DNA from: Rhexocercosporidium sp. MPI-PUGE-AT-0058
Taxonomy: Eukaryota > Ascomycota > Leotiomycetes > Helotiales
Reading direction: 5' to 3'
Assembly (NCBI GenBank): GCA_020746875.1
Contig: JAGTJL010000015.1
Span: 62,001 to 126,000 of the forward strand
DNA: 64,000 nucleotides
The stretch's first letter is position 1. The number at the start of each line of letters is the position of its first letter. The notes under the pieces were generated by a model that did no database searches, had not been told where the DNA came from, and saw nothing but the letters and a program-made list of their open reading frames with translations. Shown here one piece after another: positions 1 through 10,982 of this stretch. The position numbers were made by a program, and so were the translations under genes.

Positions 1-353
1 GCCATCCTCGGAGAGGGTTACAGCTAGTTAAGCTTATTAATTCCTGTGAGAAAAACCAAGCTAGTAGTGGCGCTAGCGTTGTAATAAGAGCCTAAGCAGA
101 CCGCTGGGAACCCTGTTATAATACTAGCTAAGCGAAACCCTCGGTAAGGTAATATATAAGTCCTTGGCAAGACTTTTTACCTTAAATATCGATTTTATAT
201 CGATTCAGGGCATACTAAATCAAGGAGGGTAGCCTCATTGTGAGGTTATAAAGACTTAAATAAAGTCTAAGACTAGAATAGTCTAATAAATCACTATAAG
301 TAATAAAATCGCCTAAAGGAATCAAAGCTAAACTCAATCGAGACAAGCTTAAA

Positions 354-1844
354 ATGGCCGCTACTGCCTTTAAAGGAGAGAAGCTAGTAGGGAAATCTAA
401 CTACATTGAGTGGATAAATCCCGCTAGCCTATTCCTGGAAATTAACGGCTATATGCCTTATATTTCCGGCAAAGCTTTACCTCCGGACCAATCCTTGTAT
501 TACGCTAGGGGTACCGAAGGAGGTAGAACCGTATTAGCCCCTTATTCTCATGAGCTAGCCGTAAAATATCACGAGAAGCTAGACTACTTTGAGACGCAAA
601 GCCAAAAAGCGCTAGGGGCGCTAAAGTCGATTATATCGCTGGAAAATCAAGAGCGATTTAAAGACAAAGATACGGCTAAAAAGCTATGGAACGCTATTCA
701 ATCTACTTTCGGCCAATCAACGCTTGAGCTAGTCGGCCGTTATATAAATCAAATCGTCGATTCCAATTACAGCTCTTATAAGAGCATAGACGAATATACT
801 AGCGTAATCCAATCAAGCGCCATATACCTAAAGCAGCTAGACTGCGAGATTCTAAAGCCTGTAATAGCTAGCCTAATACTAAAAGGCTTGCCGAGCTCTT
901 TTGACGCCTTTTCGTCTCGTAAATACGAGAAAATGTCAGGTGATCTCAAGAATATTGATATTGACGGTCTAATTAACGACCTAATTTCGGAAGAAGCTCG
1001 CATGGGCGCTAACGCCGACCTTAACGCTAATAAAGCGTTTAAAGGCGGTAAAGGCGGTAATAAGAAGCACTGCAATAAGTGCAAAGTCACGGGACATCTA
1101 ACGTCTACGTGCTGGGTCTTACACCCTGAGCTAAAGCCTAATAATTCGGAAAATCCGAATAAAAAGCCTAATAAGGCTAAAAAGGCTAAGGAGTCAAAAG
1201 GCGAATCAAAAACAGAGTCTACGAAGGCTATTATGGCCGTATCTAAGACTTATACGCCGCCTAATAAGCACGTGAGGGCTAAAAAGCCTATTAAAGCATA
1301 CACAAACGACTTACCCTTACCGAAGGGTAGGTCAAATGTGAAGCCTAAAGTGCAGCTTGAACCTCTCTTACTTATGAGTACTTTTGTAAATACCATAGAG
1401 GAATTAAGCGAGTCCGATTCTGACCAATCAGAGGGAGATATTGCAAATCAAGCTTTTAGAACCGTTTATAATTATAGACTAGTTCTAGACTCCGGTGCTA
1501 GCGAGCACTATACGCCTAATAAGGGATGGTTACTTAACTATCAACCTACCCTTCGCAAATCGGTCACAATCGCTAATGGCGACGTATTACCGATACTAGG
1601 CACGGGAGATATTCCTATTAAGGGCAATAACGGCATGGAAGTAGTTATCCAACGGGTAAACTATATTCCGGGGCTAAAAACGACCCTTTTAAGCTCAAGG
1701 GAAATGACTAAGAAAGGCTGGTCAATCAACTTTACCGAGAACGGTGCTTTATTAAAGCATAAAAAAGGCCAATTACAAGCTAAATGGACTATAACGCCTA
1801 TTACGTTCAAGCGGAAGTCGATATTGACGCTCTCGAACCTGTAA
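354..1844 (+). CDS. Copia Gag-protease polyprotein part
   Basis: A 496-residue frame giving the structural Gag and the aspartic protease that would form the virus-like particle. A retrotransposon Gag (UBN2/Retrotran_gag type) region fills residues 1-220, a basic stretch follows, then a CCHC zinc knuckle at residues 240-253 (C-x2-C-x4-H-x4-C), a lysine/asparagine-rich linker, and the protease with the active-site DSGA motif at D379. The frame stops at 1842-1844, just past the protease, where the integrase frame starts in the -1 phase. Most fungal copia elements encode one continuous polyprotein, so the break is either a programmed shift or a one-base loss near 1784-1790. The start ATG at 354 is the first in frame and follows an A-rich context. 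Confidence 0.92.
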   Translation: MAATAFKGEKLVGKSNYIEWINPASLFLEINGYMPYISGKALPPDQSLYYARGTEGGRTVLAPYSHELAVKYHEKLDYFETQSQKALGALKSIISLENQERFKDKDTAKKLWNAIQSTFGQSTLELVGRYINQIVDSNYSSYKSIDEYTSVIQSSAIYLKQLDCEILKPVIASLILKGLPSSFDAFSSRKYEKMSGDLKNIDIDGLINDLISEEARMGANADLNANKAFKGGKGGNKKHCNKCKVTGHLTSTCWVLHPELKPNNSENPNKKPNKAKKAKESKGESKTESTKAIMAVSKTYTPPNKHVRAKKPIKAYTNDLPLPKGRSNVKPKVQLEPLLLMSTFVNTIEELSESDSDQSEGDIANQAFRTVYNYRLVLDSGASEHYTPNKGWLLNYQPTLRKSVTIANGDVLPILGTGDIPIKGNNGMEVVIQRVNYIPGLKTTLLSSREMTKKGWSINFTENGALLKHKKGQLQAKWTITPITFKRKSILTLSNL

Positions 1845-4800
1845 TATATCAGGTAGACTCAAATTCGCCGCTAGACCTTTACCATAAGAGGCTAGTGCAT
1901 ATAAACAAAGAGTCGATTCTTAAAACGATCGAGAAAAGCCATGGATTAAAGAAAATCCAACAAAAAGACGTAGAGCTAGCCGATTGTAACGCTTGTAATA
2001 GCGGCAAAATGCACGTGATCGGCAGTAAAAAGCCTATGTCAGACGCGCCACCCTTGACTATATTCGATATCGATATCGCGGGGCCTTTTAAAGTTAAAGG
2101 ACTTAAAGGAGAGCGCTATTTCCTCACTATTACATGTAGAGGATCAAGAGCTATTTGGCTATACGCCTTAAAACTCAAAGCCGACGCTTATGACGTACTT
2201 ATTGACTTCTATAATATGATAAATACGCAGTTTAGTCAGAAGGAAATCAAATTTATGGCGAATATTAAAGCTTTTAAGCTTGATAACGCCGGGGAATTCA
2301 AGTCTAATAAATGGACGCATTATTGCAAGCAACAGGGGTATATATGTGAATACACTAGCCCTTATTCCCCTTCCCAAAACGGAATAGCCGAAAGGTTAAA
2401 TAAATACCTTATTGAGCGGCTAATTAGCGTCTGTAAGGCTAAGAGAATACCCTTGTTTTTATGGCCCTACTTATTACAAGGAATAGCTCATATTAAGAAT
2501 CGGTCATATAACTCCGTCATAAAGAAGACGCCTTTTGAAGCTCTATGCGGTAAATTACCGACAATCGACTATATTCGCATACTAGGCTCTTTAACCTACG
2601 TACTTGAGAATAAAAGAGCTCATAAGCTAGCCGATAAATCCGACAGGGGTATTCTTGTCGGTTTTGAGTCTTCCAATAACTACTTGGTTTATTTACCGAG
2701 TAAAAGAGCCGTTATAAGCTCTAAAAACGTCCTAATTAAAGAGGATTTAATCCTTAAGGACGATATGACGGAAGAAACCGAATTCGACTATATAGTCGAA
2801 ACACTTGAAGAGTTTAAAAGCACTAGCGACGATATTACTAAGCCAATAAGTGGTATCAACGACGATATGCCTAATAAAGGCAATATAAGCGAAAAGTCGC
2901 CTATCGACCAATCAGAGGGCGAGAAAACGGATTTTGAAGACGAATCCGACTTATTCGCACCAGAGCTCCCTCAAACGCCAAAAGCTAATAAGAGGCCTAA
3001 TACGGCTAGCCCGGAAATGCCTAAAGCGCCTATTAAGAGGCCTAGAAAGGATTATTCGAGCTGGGAGCCTAACGTCGTAACTAGAAACGCTAGTACTAGC
3101 GCCAAAGACTCTAATAACTCTTCGGAAAATCAGCCGGTAATACACTTAAGCTCTAAGACGGCTATTCGCCAACTAAATAACCGGTTAATCGAAGAGGAAA
3201 AAGAAGCTTTTTCTGTCTATAAAGACGCTAAGAGACTAGCTTCTATGGCTCTAATAAGCTCTAAAATAGACGAAGATCTAGAAAAGGAGCTAATAAAGCT
3301 ACCCGAAGAGCTAGAGGCTAATAAAGTCGTTATTAAACGGACTAAAGGCCTTCAAATTTACGAGCCTAAGAGCCTTAAAGAGGCTATGGCCTCTCCGTAC
3401 AAGGACTATTGGCTAAAAGCCATGGAAAAAGAAGCCAATTCCCTAGAAAGTCACGAGACCTGGGAAATAGTGCCAAAAGACGCTAGCAAGGCTTATAAGC
3501 CTTTAAAAACGAGGTGGGTGTATAAAATCAAAGAATCACCTAATTACTTCGAATTTAAAGCTAGATTCGTCGCTAAAGGGTTTGAGCAACTCTATGGCCT
3601 TAACTACGTAGACACGTTTGCTAGCGTAGTAAAACAAATGGCTTGGCGACTTATATTCGCCTTAGCGGTCCTTTACGGTTGGCTTATATGGAAAGTCGAT
3701 ATGATATCGGCTTTTACGCAGAGTAATATTGACGTAAATACTCTGTATATAGTGCCTCCCGAAGGCATAAATGCCCAAAAATACGCTAGTAAACTACTCC
3801 TGCTTAATAAAGCCTTATACGGGCTAAAACAGTCAGCTAGGCTCTGGTTTATTACGCTAAAGGAAGTCCTAGTCCAAAAACTCGGTTTTCAAGCCTTAAT
3901 TACCGAGAATTGCATCCTAATTAATAAGGAGCAACAGCTTATAGTCTCTATTTACGTAGACGACTTAGCGATAATTGGCCCAAGCGTCAATAATATCAAA
4001 TCCTTCATTAAAGAGCTTAAAAAGCTCTTTAAATTAAAGGATTTAGGGCTAATAAAGGACTACTTGGGTATAAATATCGACTATAACCTAGACAAAGGTT
4101 ATATGAAGCTAAGCCAAGAGAGCTATATTGAGAAAGTGCTAGCGCGGTTTAATATGACCGACTGTAAGCCTAAAGATATACCAATGGATTCGAAGGCTAA
4201 ACTAGAGCCTAATCCTAATCAGGCTAATAAAGAGGAAATAAATCAATATCAGCAAATTATAGGCTGCCTCTTGTTTCTTACGCTAGCAACTAGACCCGAT
4301 ATTTGCTACTCGGTTATAAAGCTCGCTCGATTCGCTAGTAACCCTAGCACCGATCACATGATTGCCCTTAAAAACGTGCTTAGATACCTAAAAGGATCAA
4401 AAAAGCTAGGGCTAATTTACGAAAAAAGCTCTAGTCGATATATAAGCGGCTATTGCGACGCCGACTACGCCGGAGATATTGGTACGGCTAAATCGACTAG
4501 CGGCTTAAGCTTTTACTTAGCGAGTTGCTTATTCAGCTGGAAAAGCAAGCTCCAAAGTATTATAGCTCAAAGTACGACTGAGGCCGAATATATGGCTATT
4601 AATTCGGCTTTTAAAGAGGCTGTTTATATAAAGCAGCTTCTAACCGAATTAGGCTATTACATACAGGAACGATTCCCTGTTTATACGGACAATAACGGCG
4701 CTCTCTTATTAGCTAATAACTCTCAATTTCACGAGAGGACTAAGCATATTGCCGTCAAATACCACTACGTCCGCGACCTCATAAATCAAGGCGAAATAGA

Positions 4801-4906
4801 CCTAATTTATATAAGAGGGTCTAAACAAAAAGCCGACGGCTTTACGAAGCCGCTAGATAAGCCTAAATTCATTGAATTCATAAGGCTTTTAAGACTAGCC
4901 GAATAG
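1784..4906 (+). CDS. Copia integrase, reverse transcriptase and RNase H
   Basis: A 1,040-residue frame. Residues about 20-85 carry the GAG-pre-integrase HHCC zinc site (H-x3-to-4-H then C-x2-C); residues about 90-330 the integrase core with the acidic triad in FDIDIAGP, KLDNAGEF and SQNGIAERLNK contexts. RT begins near residue 545 (TRWVYKIK) and has the YVDD catalytic motif at residue 724; RNase H follows from about residue 900 with CDADYAGD, STTEAEY and the TDN motif. All catalytic residues expected of an active element are present. The ATG at 1784 is merely the first codon after an in-frame stop at 1781-1783; the natural product should be read from the upstream Gag frame by a -1 change within 1784-1844. 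No canonical X-XXY-YYZ slippery heptamer in the Gag phase is present there. Confidence 0.93.
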   Translation: MDYNAYYVQAEVDIDALEPVIYQVDSNSPLDLYHKRLVHINKESILKTIEKSHGLKKIQQKDVELADCNACNSGKMHVIGSKKPMSDAPPLTIFDIDIAGPFKVKGLKGERYFLTITCRGSRAIWLYALKLKADAYDVLIDFYNMINTQFSQKEIKFMANIKAFKLDNAGEFKSNKWTHYCKQQGYICEYTSPYSPSQNGIAERLNKYLIERLISVCKAKRIPLFLWPYLLQGIAHIKNRSYNSVIKKTPFEALCGKLPTIDYIRILGSLTYVLENKRAHKLADKSDRGILVGFESSNNYLVYLPSKRAVISSKNVLIKEDLILKDDMTEETEFDYIVETLEEFKSTSDDITKPISGINDDMPNKGNISEKSPIDQSEGEKTDFEDESDLFAPELPQTPKANKRPNTASPEMPKAPIKRPRKDYSSWEPNVVTRNASTSAKDSNNSSENQPVIHLSSKTAIRQLNNRLIEEEKEAFSVYKDAKRLASMALISSKIDEDLEKELIKLPEELEANKVVIKRTKGLQIYEPKSLKEAMASPYKDYWLKAMEKEANSLESHETWEIVPKDASKAYKPLKTRWVYKIKESPNYFEFKARFVAKGFEQLYGLNYVDTFASVVKQMAWRLIFALAVLYGWLIWKVDMISAFTQSNIDVNTLYIVPPEGINAQKYASKLLLLNKALYGLKQSARLWFITLKEVLVQKLGFQALITENCILINKEQQLIVSIYVDDLAIIGPSVNNIKSFIKELKKLFKLKDLGLIKDYLGINIDYNLDKGYMKLSQESYIEKVLARFNMTDCKPKDIPMDSKAKLEPNPNQANKEEINQYQQIIGCLLFLTLATRPDICYSVIKLARFASNPSTDHMIALKNVLRYLKGSKKLGLIYEKSSSRYISGYCDADYAGDIGTAKSTSGLSFYLASCLFSWKSKLQSIIAQSTTEAEYMAINSAFKEAVYIKQLLTELGYYIQERFPVYTDNNGALLLANNSQFHERTKHIAVKYHYVRDLINQGEIDLIYIRGSKQKADGFTKPLDKPKFIEFIRLLRLAE

Positions 4907-5078
4907 GGCTAAAGCGGAGGAAATAAGATTGTAATTTGTATTTCTCTCTTCACAACTGGCCTACCCTCCACAAAGGGTTATTTCATGTATTTAATCTATT
5001 CTTGTAAATATAAGCTCTGCTTTAAAGCTAGCTTATATATAAGCTTATAAAGCTATTACGTCACTCATTAAGAGGGCG

Positions 5079-5385
5079 TGTTAGATTTCACTTCGGTAAC
5101 TCATGCCGATTCTACCCTAGAATAGCCGAAGGAATTTCCACTGCTTACGCGGCCTGGAAATTACCTTCGTATTCCGGGAAATTACGCTCGTATTCAATTA
5201 CGTAGCTCGTATAAGCTACGTAACTAATTACGTAATCGTAGAAGCTTCTAGAGAAGCTATTATTTTGTATATAACTACCGAAGAGCTCTTCTAGCTCTTT
5301 AAGCAAGCAAAGCAATTCTCTCTCTTTGATCACGTGTCCTCACCTACTGCGCTTCCTCACTCTGATTGGCTCGCCTAATCTCACA
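5079..5385 (+). repeat. 3' LTR of the copia element
   Basis: A 307-base segment starting TGTTAGA and ending TCTCACA, which are imperfect inverted repeats with the TG...CA ends typical of LTRs. It directly follows the purine tract AAGAGGGCG (5070-5078), the expected plus-strand primer. It holds a TATATAA box near 5269 and several short palindromes around TACGTA. RIP-rich sequence begins immediately after it. The matching 5' LTR is outside the window, so the borders rest on structure only. Confidence 0.8.
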
Positions 5386-7568
5386 ATTAAAAAATATAAT
5401 ATTTATTAAAAAATTAAATCGAAACGACATACGTTATATAAACTTTTAATAAGTCTTTTAAAGCTTTCACGGCTTTAGTCCGAGATTTTAATAGATTTTA
5501 TTATAAAGTTGCCGCTTTATAAAAACCTATTTAATAGCTTAAATCTTAATTATATATTAATAGTTATTAATCGATATTCGAAGATAGTTTAATATTTAAT
5601 ATATTATAAAATAATTAATACTCTTAAACTTACGGAATTATTATTTAAAAAAGTATTTTCTCTTTTTAACGTATCTTAAGATATTATATTTAATAAAAGT
5701 ATAATATTTATTAATAAATTCTAGTTTACTTTTTATTTTTATATATATATTAAATAAAGATTAAGTTTTATATATTATTTTTAAATAAATAAATAAATAA
5801 AAAGGCAAAATTAAAATTTAAAAATATATTTCCGCGCCTTTTACGAAATATTATAAAAAAATTAAATTAAAAAAGCTAGCTTTTGCCGAGTTTATTTATA
5901 ATAATTCTTTTTATTAAACGTTTTAAATATCTTTATTTTAAGTTTACTACGATTATAAGCCGGTAATATCATAAAACCTTAAAGATAATATTTAAAAAGA
6001 AGAAGTATTAACTACTTAAGATAAAATTAAATTATTAAATAATAAATGAATTAAATTTACAAAAGTTTAAGATTATATATAATAAAGTCGAAAAGGCTAT
6101 TATAATACCCGACATTTAAATAAACATTTTTAATTAAAATAATAAATAATACTTAATATTAAAAACATTTAATTAAAAACTGAAAAGTTATCGCTAAAAT
6201 ATATTAGCCTATTTTAAATTATTAAATGCGTAAGTAATATAATATATACTTTAAAGTTATTAAGCTTATATAAAAAGATTTACTTAATATTTATATATTT
6301 TTATTAAAAGAATATATAATATAAGTTAATAAATAATTAAATAATTACTTACTCGGTAAGCTTCCGGAGTTAAGTAAAGAAGATAACTTTTAAAAATAAA
6401 AAGTTAAAAGCATTTTTGAATATAAATAAAATAAATAAAACTAAGAATTATTTAATTAAATAAAAAGATTTCTTAAAAGATTATAATACTTAGCTTTTAA
6501 TATACTTAAATCTCGAAAATATTAAGGAAACTCTTAATATATATAATAAGAATTATAAATTAAAAAGTTAAATATTAAATATAAAAAAGTATAAAACTTT
6601 CGCGTAATTTACGAAAAGGCCGAGAAGATTATAAAAGATTAAAAGGCCGAGAAAGCACCGCCGATTATAAATAAAAATACTTTTTTTTTATATTTTTTTT
6701 ATATTTTTTTTATAAAAGTTTTAAAAGTTTTAAAAGTTTTATTAAAACTTTAAAAATAATATCGGCGTAAGTATAAAATATATAATATTATATTAAAAAA
6801 GAATAAACTTATAAAATATATTTAAATTATAATTTAAAAAGTAATAAGATTTTATTTTAATTATAAAGTAATAGTATAACTTTATTATAAGTATTTAAAG
6901 TATAAAATATTTACTTTATAAATTAAATTATCCGAAAATCTTAAATTCTTTAACGTTAAACTTAAACTTGTATCGTAATATTTATTAAGCGCTAAAGAAC
7001 TATAAGATATTTTCTAAAATAACTCTAATAATCTCGTTCGATATAATACCGCCTTAATATAATATTAATATATATTAGCAGCAGAACGGGCACGGAATAC
7101 TTATAATAACTATTATGACTTCGCGGCATAACCGAATCTTTATTATTAACTCTTTTATTAAACCGTATATAATTTAATCGACTTCGGAAGCGAAGGTAAT
7201 AATATAAGCGTTTTTGAACTTAATATATTACCGATTAAGTGTATTATATTCTTATAAAACTTCTCGAACTCCTTTATTTTATTAATATATTAATAATATT
7301 TTAAAGAAAGAAAATATAATTTACGAGAAAAGTATTAATAAAAAAAGAAACTTAATTAATATCTTTTTTATTAAGTTTAAAAGATACGTATAATAAAGAA
7401 CCGATTATATAATACTTCTCGAGTTAAGTAGCGAAGCTTTAAACTCTTATAAAAAACGTAAATTTATAATTCTCGGAGGCGACGCCGATATTATATTACG
7501 CAAGAAATTAAAAGTAAAGTTCTTTATAATATAAATATTCTTATAAAAGGTACGAAAGAATTATTTAT
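5386..7568. other. RIP-degraded AT-rich sequence, no gene
   Basis: Very AT-rich, with TpA everywhere and CpA/TpG almost absent; stops interrupt every frame. The remaining C and G mostly sit in CpG, CpC or CpT contexts, as expected after CpA to TpA mutation. It is presumably an old transposon, but I could not assign a domain. Homopurine and homopyrimidine runs occur near 6680-6730. Confidence 0.7.
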
Positions 7569-7728
7569 TATAACGACGCAAGAGCCTTAGACGTGAAGAT
7601 AAACTTAATACTTAAAATATAAAAATTATAAAGCTATTATATAAGAGAAAGCCATATATATAAGGAGTCGGAGGAGAGTCGGACCTGTTCCGGACCTCTG
7701 ACTTAGCTAAAATATACTTGTCGTTATA
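7569..7728. repeat. Left LTR of the TRIM-like element
   Basis: 160 bases; starts TATAACGACGC and ends TTGTCGTTATA. It differs from the copy at 9178-9337 almost only by transitions, as RIP would produce. It contains a conserved GGAGTCGG...GGACCTGTTCCGGACC block near the 3' side. Confidence 0.85.
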
Positions 7729-9177
7729 TTACTCCCTTAAGAAACCGAAGCTCGTCCTCGTGCTTCTTACTCTTCTTACTTTTCTTTAAATTAATTCTAT
7801 TATTATATTTATATTTTAAAAGAATATTAAGTACGGCATCGATTTTTATAATATTTACTTTTCGTTTTAATTCTTTTAATTATAAAGTTACGTTACTTAT
7901 AGGCTAACGTTATTTATAAACCGGTAAGCGTAACCGTATAAAATTAAAAATTATACGATTAATTTAAGTAAGCTAAAATCGTATAATTAATTAAATTAAG
8001 TATATTTAAACTAAAGAATCTGGCTGTGGCGGTATAAGACAAACGGAGACGTAATAATTAATCGATTCGCATCGGAAACAGCGGGAGCGATCGATACTTG
8101 ACGGAGAAGAGGAGCGAGAGGTTACGTTAGTAGCGTTAATAGCGGAAAAGTCTATTTTGTCGGCTTTTTAAGGGTCGTATAAGAAGCGATACTGATTCGG
8201 ACTTAATCCGGAGTAGTTTCCGGAGGTATATATAGCCGTAAGTACCGCAAAAGTCGATTAAGAGGCGTATCTCTTATAAAAGGAGACGAATTCTAAGTAT
8301 TTTAAAAGAGTAGTACTTAAAATATCGTGCTCTTAAAGCTTCCGCTTAAGATATTCGGAAAAGTATAGCTATAACGTATCGATTTTCCTCTTATCGTTTT
8401 AATTCCACCTTCTTGCTTCGCCGAGCGTTACTTTAAAGGAAATTAAGAACTCGTAAAAGCTACCGGTTTAAGCTAGCTTATAGAGCTTTATCTTCGCACG
8501 CTATACTTTGTTTTCGATTCTATTATGCTTATTAAGTTAATTTAAGATTATATAATAATCGTATATAAAAATAAAATTCGCGTGCTTTAAGAGCTTTAGG
8601 CAAAGAGCAGCCGGTCTAGAGTTAAGTCGGAGGTAAACGTACGCAAATTAAGCTTACGCATCTCTAATTGCTTCACTATCGACGCCGAGCATAAGCTAAA
8701 GCTGCGCTAGCCAAGTGTCGTAATATAATTATATACCGTTAAACTTTAAAAAGTCCGGGAGTTATTGTTTCGGCTTCTTTAGAGACGTTTTAGATCGGTT
8801 TCGGACTTAATCTTAAATTAAGATTAAAGAGCTTCGTAAAGAAATAATTATTAAAAAAAGAGCATCGATTTAAGAGTCTTTATAAGTAAGCTCGTCGGTG
8901 AATTACTAACGAAGAGCTTGTAATTATTATTAAAAGTCTATAATAAAGAAAGGAATTAAAGAAGAAGGTTTAATTTTAAAGTATTATATAATATTAAAAG
9001 TAATGGGCTAAATATAAAAGAGTCGTATATAAGTAAAAATGCGTGTAAAAAGTAAAGGTAAGTAAGTAATATTAACGATAGAATTAACGACTTTAATTTA
9101 ATCGAGTAATAAAAGAAATAATAGCAGCGGCGGCAGTAGTAAATACTTTAAACGCACGTAAAGGAGTTTTTATATAA

Positions 9178-9337
9178 TATAACGACGCAAGAGCCTTAGA
9201 CGTGAAAATAGACTTAATATTTAAAATACAAAAACTATAAAGCTATTATATAAAAGAGAGTTATATATATAAGGAGTCGGAGAGGAGTCGGACCTGTTCC
9301 GGACCCTTAACCTAGCTAAAGCATACTTGTCGTTACA
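9178..9337. repeat. Right LTR of the TRIM-like element
   Basis: 160 bases, the same length as the left copy; ends CTTGTCGTTACA and is followed by the target duplicate TTTAT. It keeps a few CpA sites that are TpA in the left copy, for example the terminal ACA against ATA. Confidence 0.85.
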
Positions 9338-9601
9338 TTTATTTTATAATTAATATATAATTTATTTTTAACGCGCTTAATATTATATTATTAATAAACT
9401 TTACAAATATAAATACGTACGATAATATAAACGGCTTTCTGCTCGAAGCAGCGGTCGCAATTCTTTTTGCCTTTCTTATTAATATAATAAAAAAAAGAGT
9501 CGATTAATATAATTTTAAAGTATTAGCCGCAGGGACTTTTATAAAGCCAGTTCGCAAGGTTATTAAATGTAATAGCTTTAAGACGGTAAATAAAAAATAT
9601 C

Positions 9602-9672
<71 letters not shown>

Positions 9673-10617
9673 GTATAAGCATAAATATTATATATAAATA
9701 AGTTAAAAAGGAAAAGTTATTATTAACGCGATAAAGAAGCTATTTATATATACGTTTTAGCGAGGTAGCGAAGTCGTAATTATTACGTAATTATATTATT
9801 ATATTTATATTATTTATATTTTTATTTATTTATATTTTTATTTATTTATATTTTTATTTATTTTTATTTTTATTTATTTATATTTTTATTTATTTATATT
9901 TTTATTTATTTAATAAATAAACTTAAATACGCTATTAATACGTAACTTATTTATTACTTTACCGACTAAAAATAATTTTTTAATAATAATAATTATAGCA
10001 TTCGAATATAAATATAAGAATTCTTATATATATATATATATATATAAAAGTCTTATAATTAAAGTAAATATTTTTTATTATTTTATAAAGTTATTTTTAT
10101 TTAATAAGCTAAAAATATTAATATATTATATAAAATAATTTATAAAATAATTAAATAACGTTTAATAAATTAATCGTAATATAATATTATATACTTAACG
10201 TAATAATTTAAATAATTATATTAATTTAATTAATTAAACTTATTAATTAAAATACGGCTATTCGACTTACTACGGCTTAGTTCTCGCTTTAAGTGACGCA
10301 AAAGCGTACCGATATATTATTAATTAAAATATTAATATTATAAAAGTTATTATTAAAAAAAGGAATAATTATTATATATAAATTTATTTATTTTATTTAT
10401 ACGAAATCGGACTTATAATATAAAAAAGCTAAAGCTTTTATAATATTAATAAAATTAGTTTTATTTATATATTTAATTACGTCGATATTTTACTTCTTTT
10501 TATAAGTAATTTTCTTTTATATATACGCTTTTTTTTTAAACTTCTTTAAAAGTTAAAAATTAATTCTTTAAATATATTTTCCCTGAACCTCTACGAAGCT
10601 TTGCTTACCGTGAATTC
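9338..10617 (-). repeat. Left arm of a large inverted repeat
   Basis: Read on the minus strand, this matches 17011-17389 followed by 29489-30401, with the gypsy element 17390-29488 removed. Shared landmarks include ATACGGCTATTCGACTTACT at 10253, the tandem TATTTTTATTTATTTA block at about 9800-9910 (complemented at about 29815-29935), and GACTTCGCTACCTCGC near 29970, complemented here near 9760. The far end matches a few more bases left of the TRIM insertion (about 7555). All is RIP-mutated. Whether the arms are the ends of one DNA transposon or two copies inserted head to head is not resolved. Confidence 0.7.
9603..9671. repeat. (AAT)n microsatellite
   Basis: About 22 uninterrupted AAT/TAA units inside the left arm of the inverted repeat. 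The corresponding place in the right arm (near 30115-30140) has only a few such units, so the array expanded in this copy. Confidence 0.9.
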
Positions 10618-10635
10618 CATTTGATAATAGAGAGC

Positions 10636-10982
10636 TTTTAAGCTTTTTTACGTACCTTACTTTAGCTTTTCTACTTGCTTTTTACGTCGGTTATTAAAAT
10701 ATATAAAGAAAGAAAATATTAAATATATAATCAGAAAATAATAACGCAGGTATTAGAAAATAAACGTAAGAAATACTTATTTAACGAATATTAAAGATAT
10801 TATATATTTAAAATATATAATTTATTAAAGAAAAGAAGAAGTATAATTTAAATAAGAACGAAAAATTATAATAATAAAAATCGTTATTATCGTGAAGGAT
10901 ATTACTTTAAAAGCTATCTTAAATACAATAAGAAATAGCTCAATCGCGTGAAAAATGGGCTTCCGAGGTCAACCCTACCACA
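10636..10982 (-). repeat. Inverted gypsy LTR (10702-10982) with a scrap of its leader
   Basis: 10702-10982 is 281 bases, the same length as the two LTRs of the 12.1-kb gypsy element, and is their reverse complement: it ends CCCTACCACA where the plus-strand LTR begins TGTAGTAGGG. About 65 bases next to it (10636-10701) match the leader found after the 5' LTR at 17671-17730. The element is therefore a truncated minus-strand copy, of which only LTR and leader remain. Less RIP than the 29208 copy: CpA is still seen in its last 60 bases. Confidence 0.8.

Larger units (their letters stand above)
1..5385 (+). mobile_element. Ty1/copia LTR retrotransposon, nearly complete, not RIP-mutated
   Basis: Seen: a 353-base leader, two long overlapping frames (Gag-protease, then integrase-RT-RNase H), a purine-rich tract at 5070-5078 and a 3' LTR at 5079-5385. 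The domain order PR-INT-RT-RH is that of Ty1/copia (Pseudoviridae-type) elements. The 5' LTR is not in the window, so the primer-binding site and target duplication cannot be checked; the base after the 3' LTR begins ATTAA. Base composition is much less AT-rich than the next 26 kb, CpA is normal, and over 4.5 kb there is no stop codon except the frame change at 1784-1844. This implies recent arrival or escape from RIP. I see nothing else in the leader that I can name. Confidence 0.93.
7569..9337. mobile_element. Short non-autonomous LTR element (TRIM-like), RIP-mutated
   Basis: Two direct repeats of exactly 160 bases (7569-7728 and 9178-9337) flank a 1,449-base interior without open frame. 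Each repeat has inverted ends TGTAACGAC/GTCGTTACA (with TpA for TpG or CpA where mutated), and the whole is flanked by the 5-base duplication TTTAT (7564-7568 and 9338-9342). These three signs together define an integrated LTR element. The lack of coding capacity and the 1.77-kb size suggest a terminal-repeat retrotransposon in miniature or a deletion derivative mobilised by another element. Orientation is not determined. It sits inside the left arm of the large inverted repeat, so it inserted after that repeat. Confidence 0.85.

Noticed and set aside
1755..1775. A-rich run AAAAAAG at 1761-1767 as slippery site for the copia frameshift.
   Set aside because: It lies upstream of the stop at 1781-1783 in the integrase frame and is in the wrong phase for the heptamer, so a shift there would terminate.
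9603..9671. CRISPR-like or satellite interpretation of the AAT array.
   Set aside because: It is a plain trinucleotide microsatellite with no spacers.
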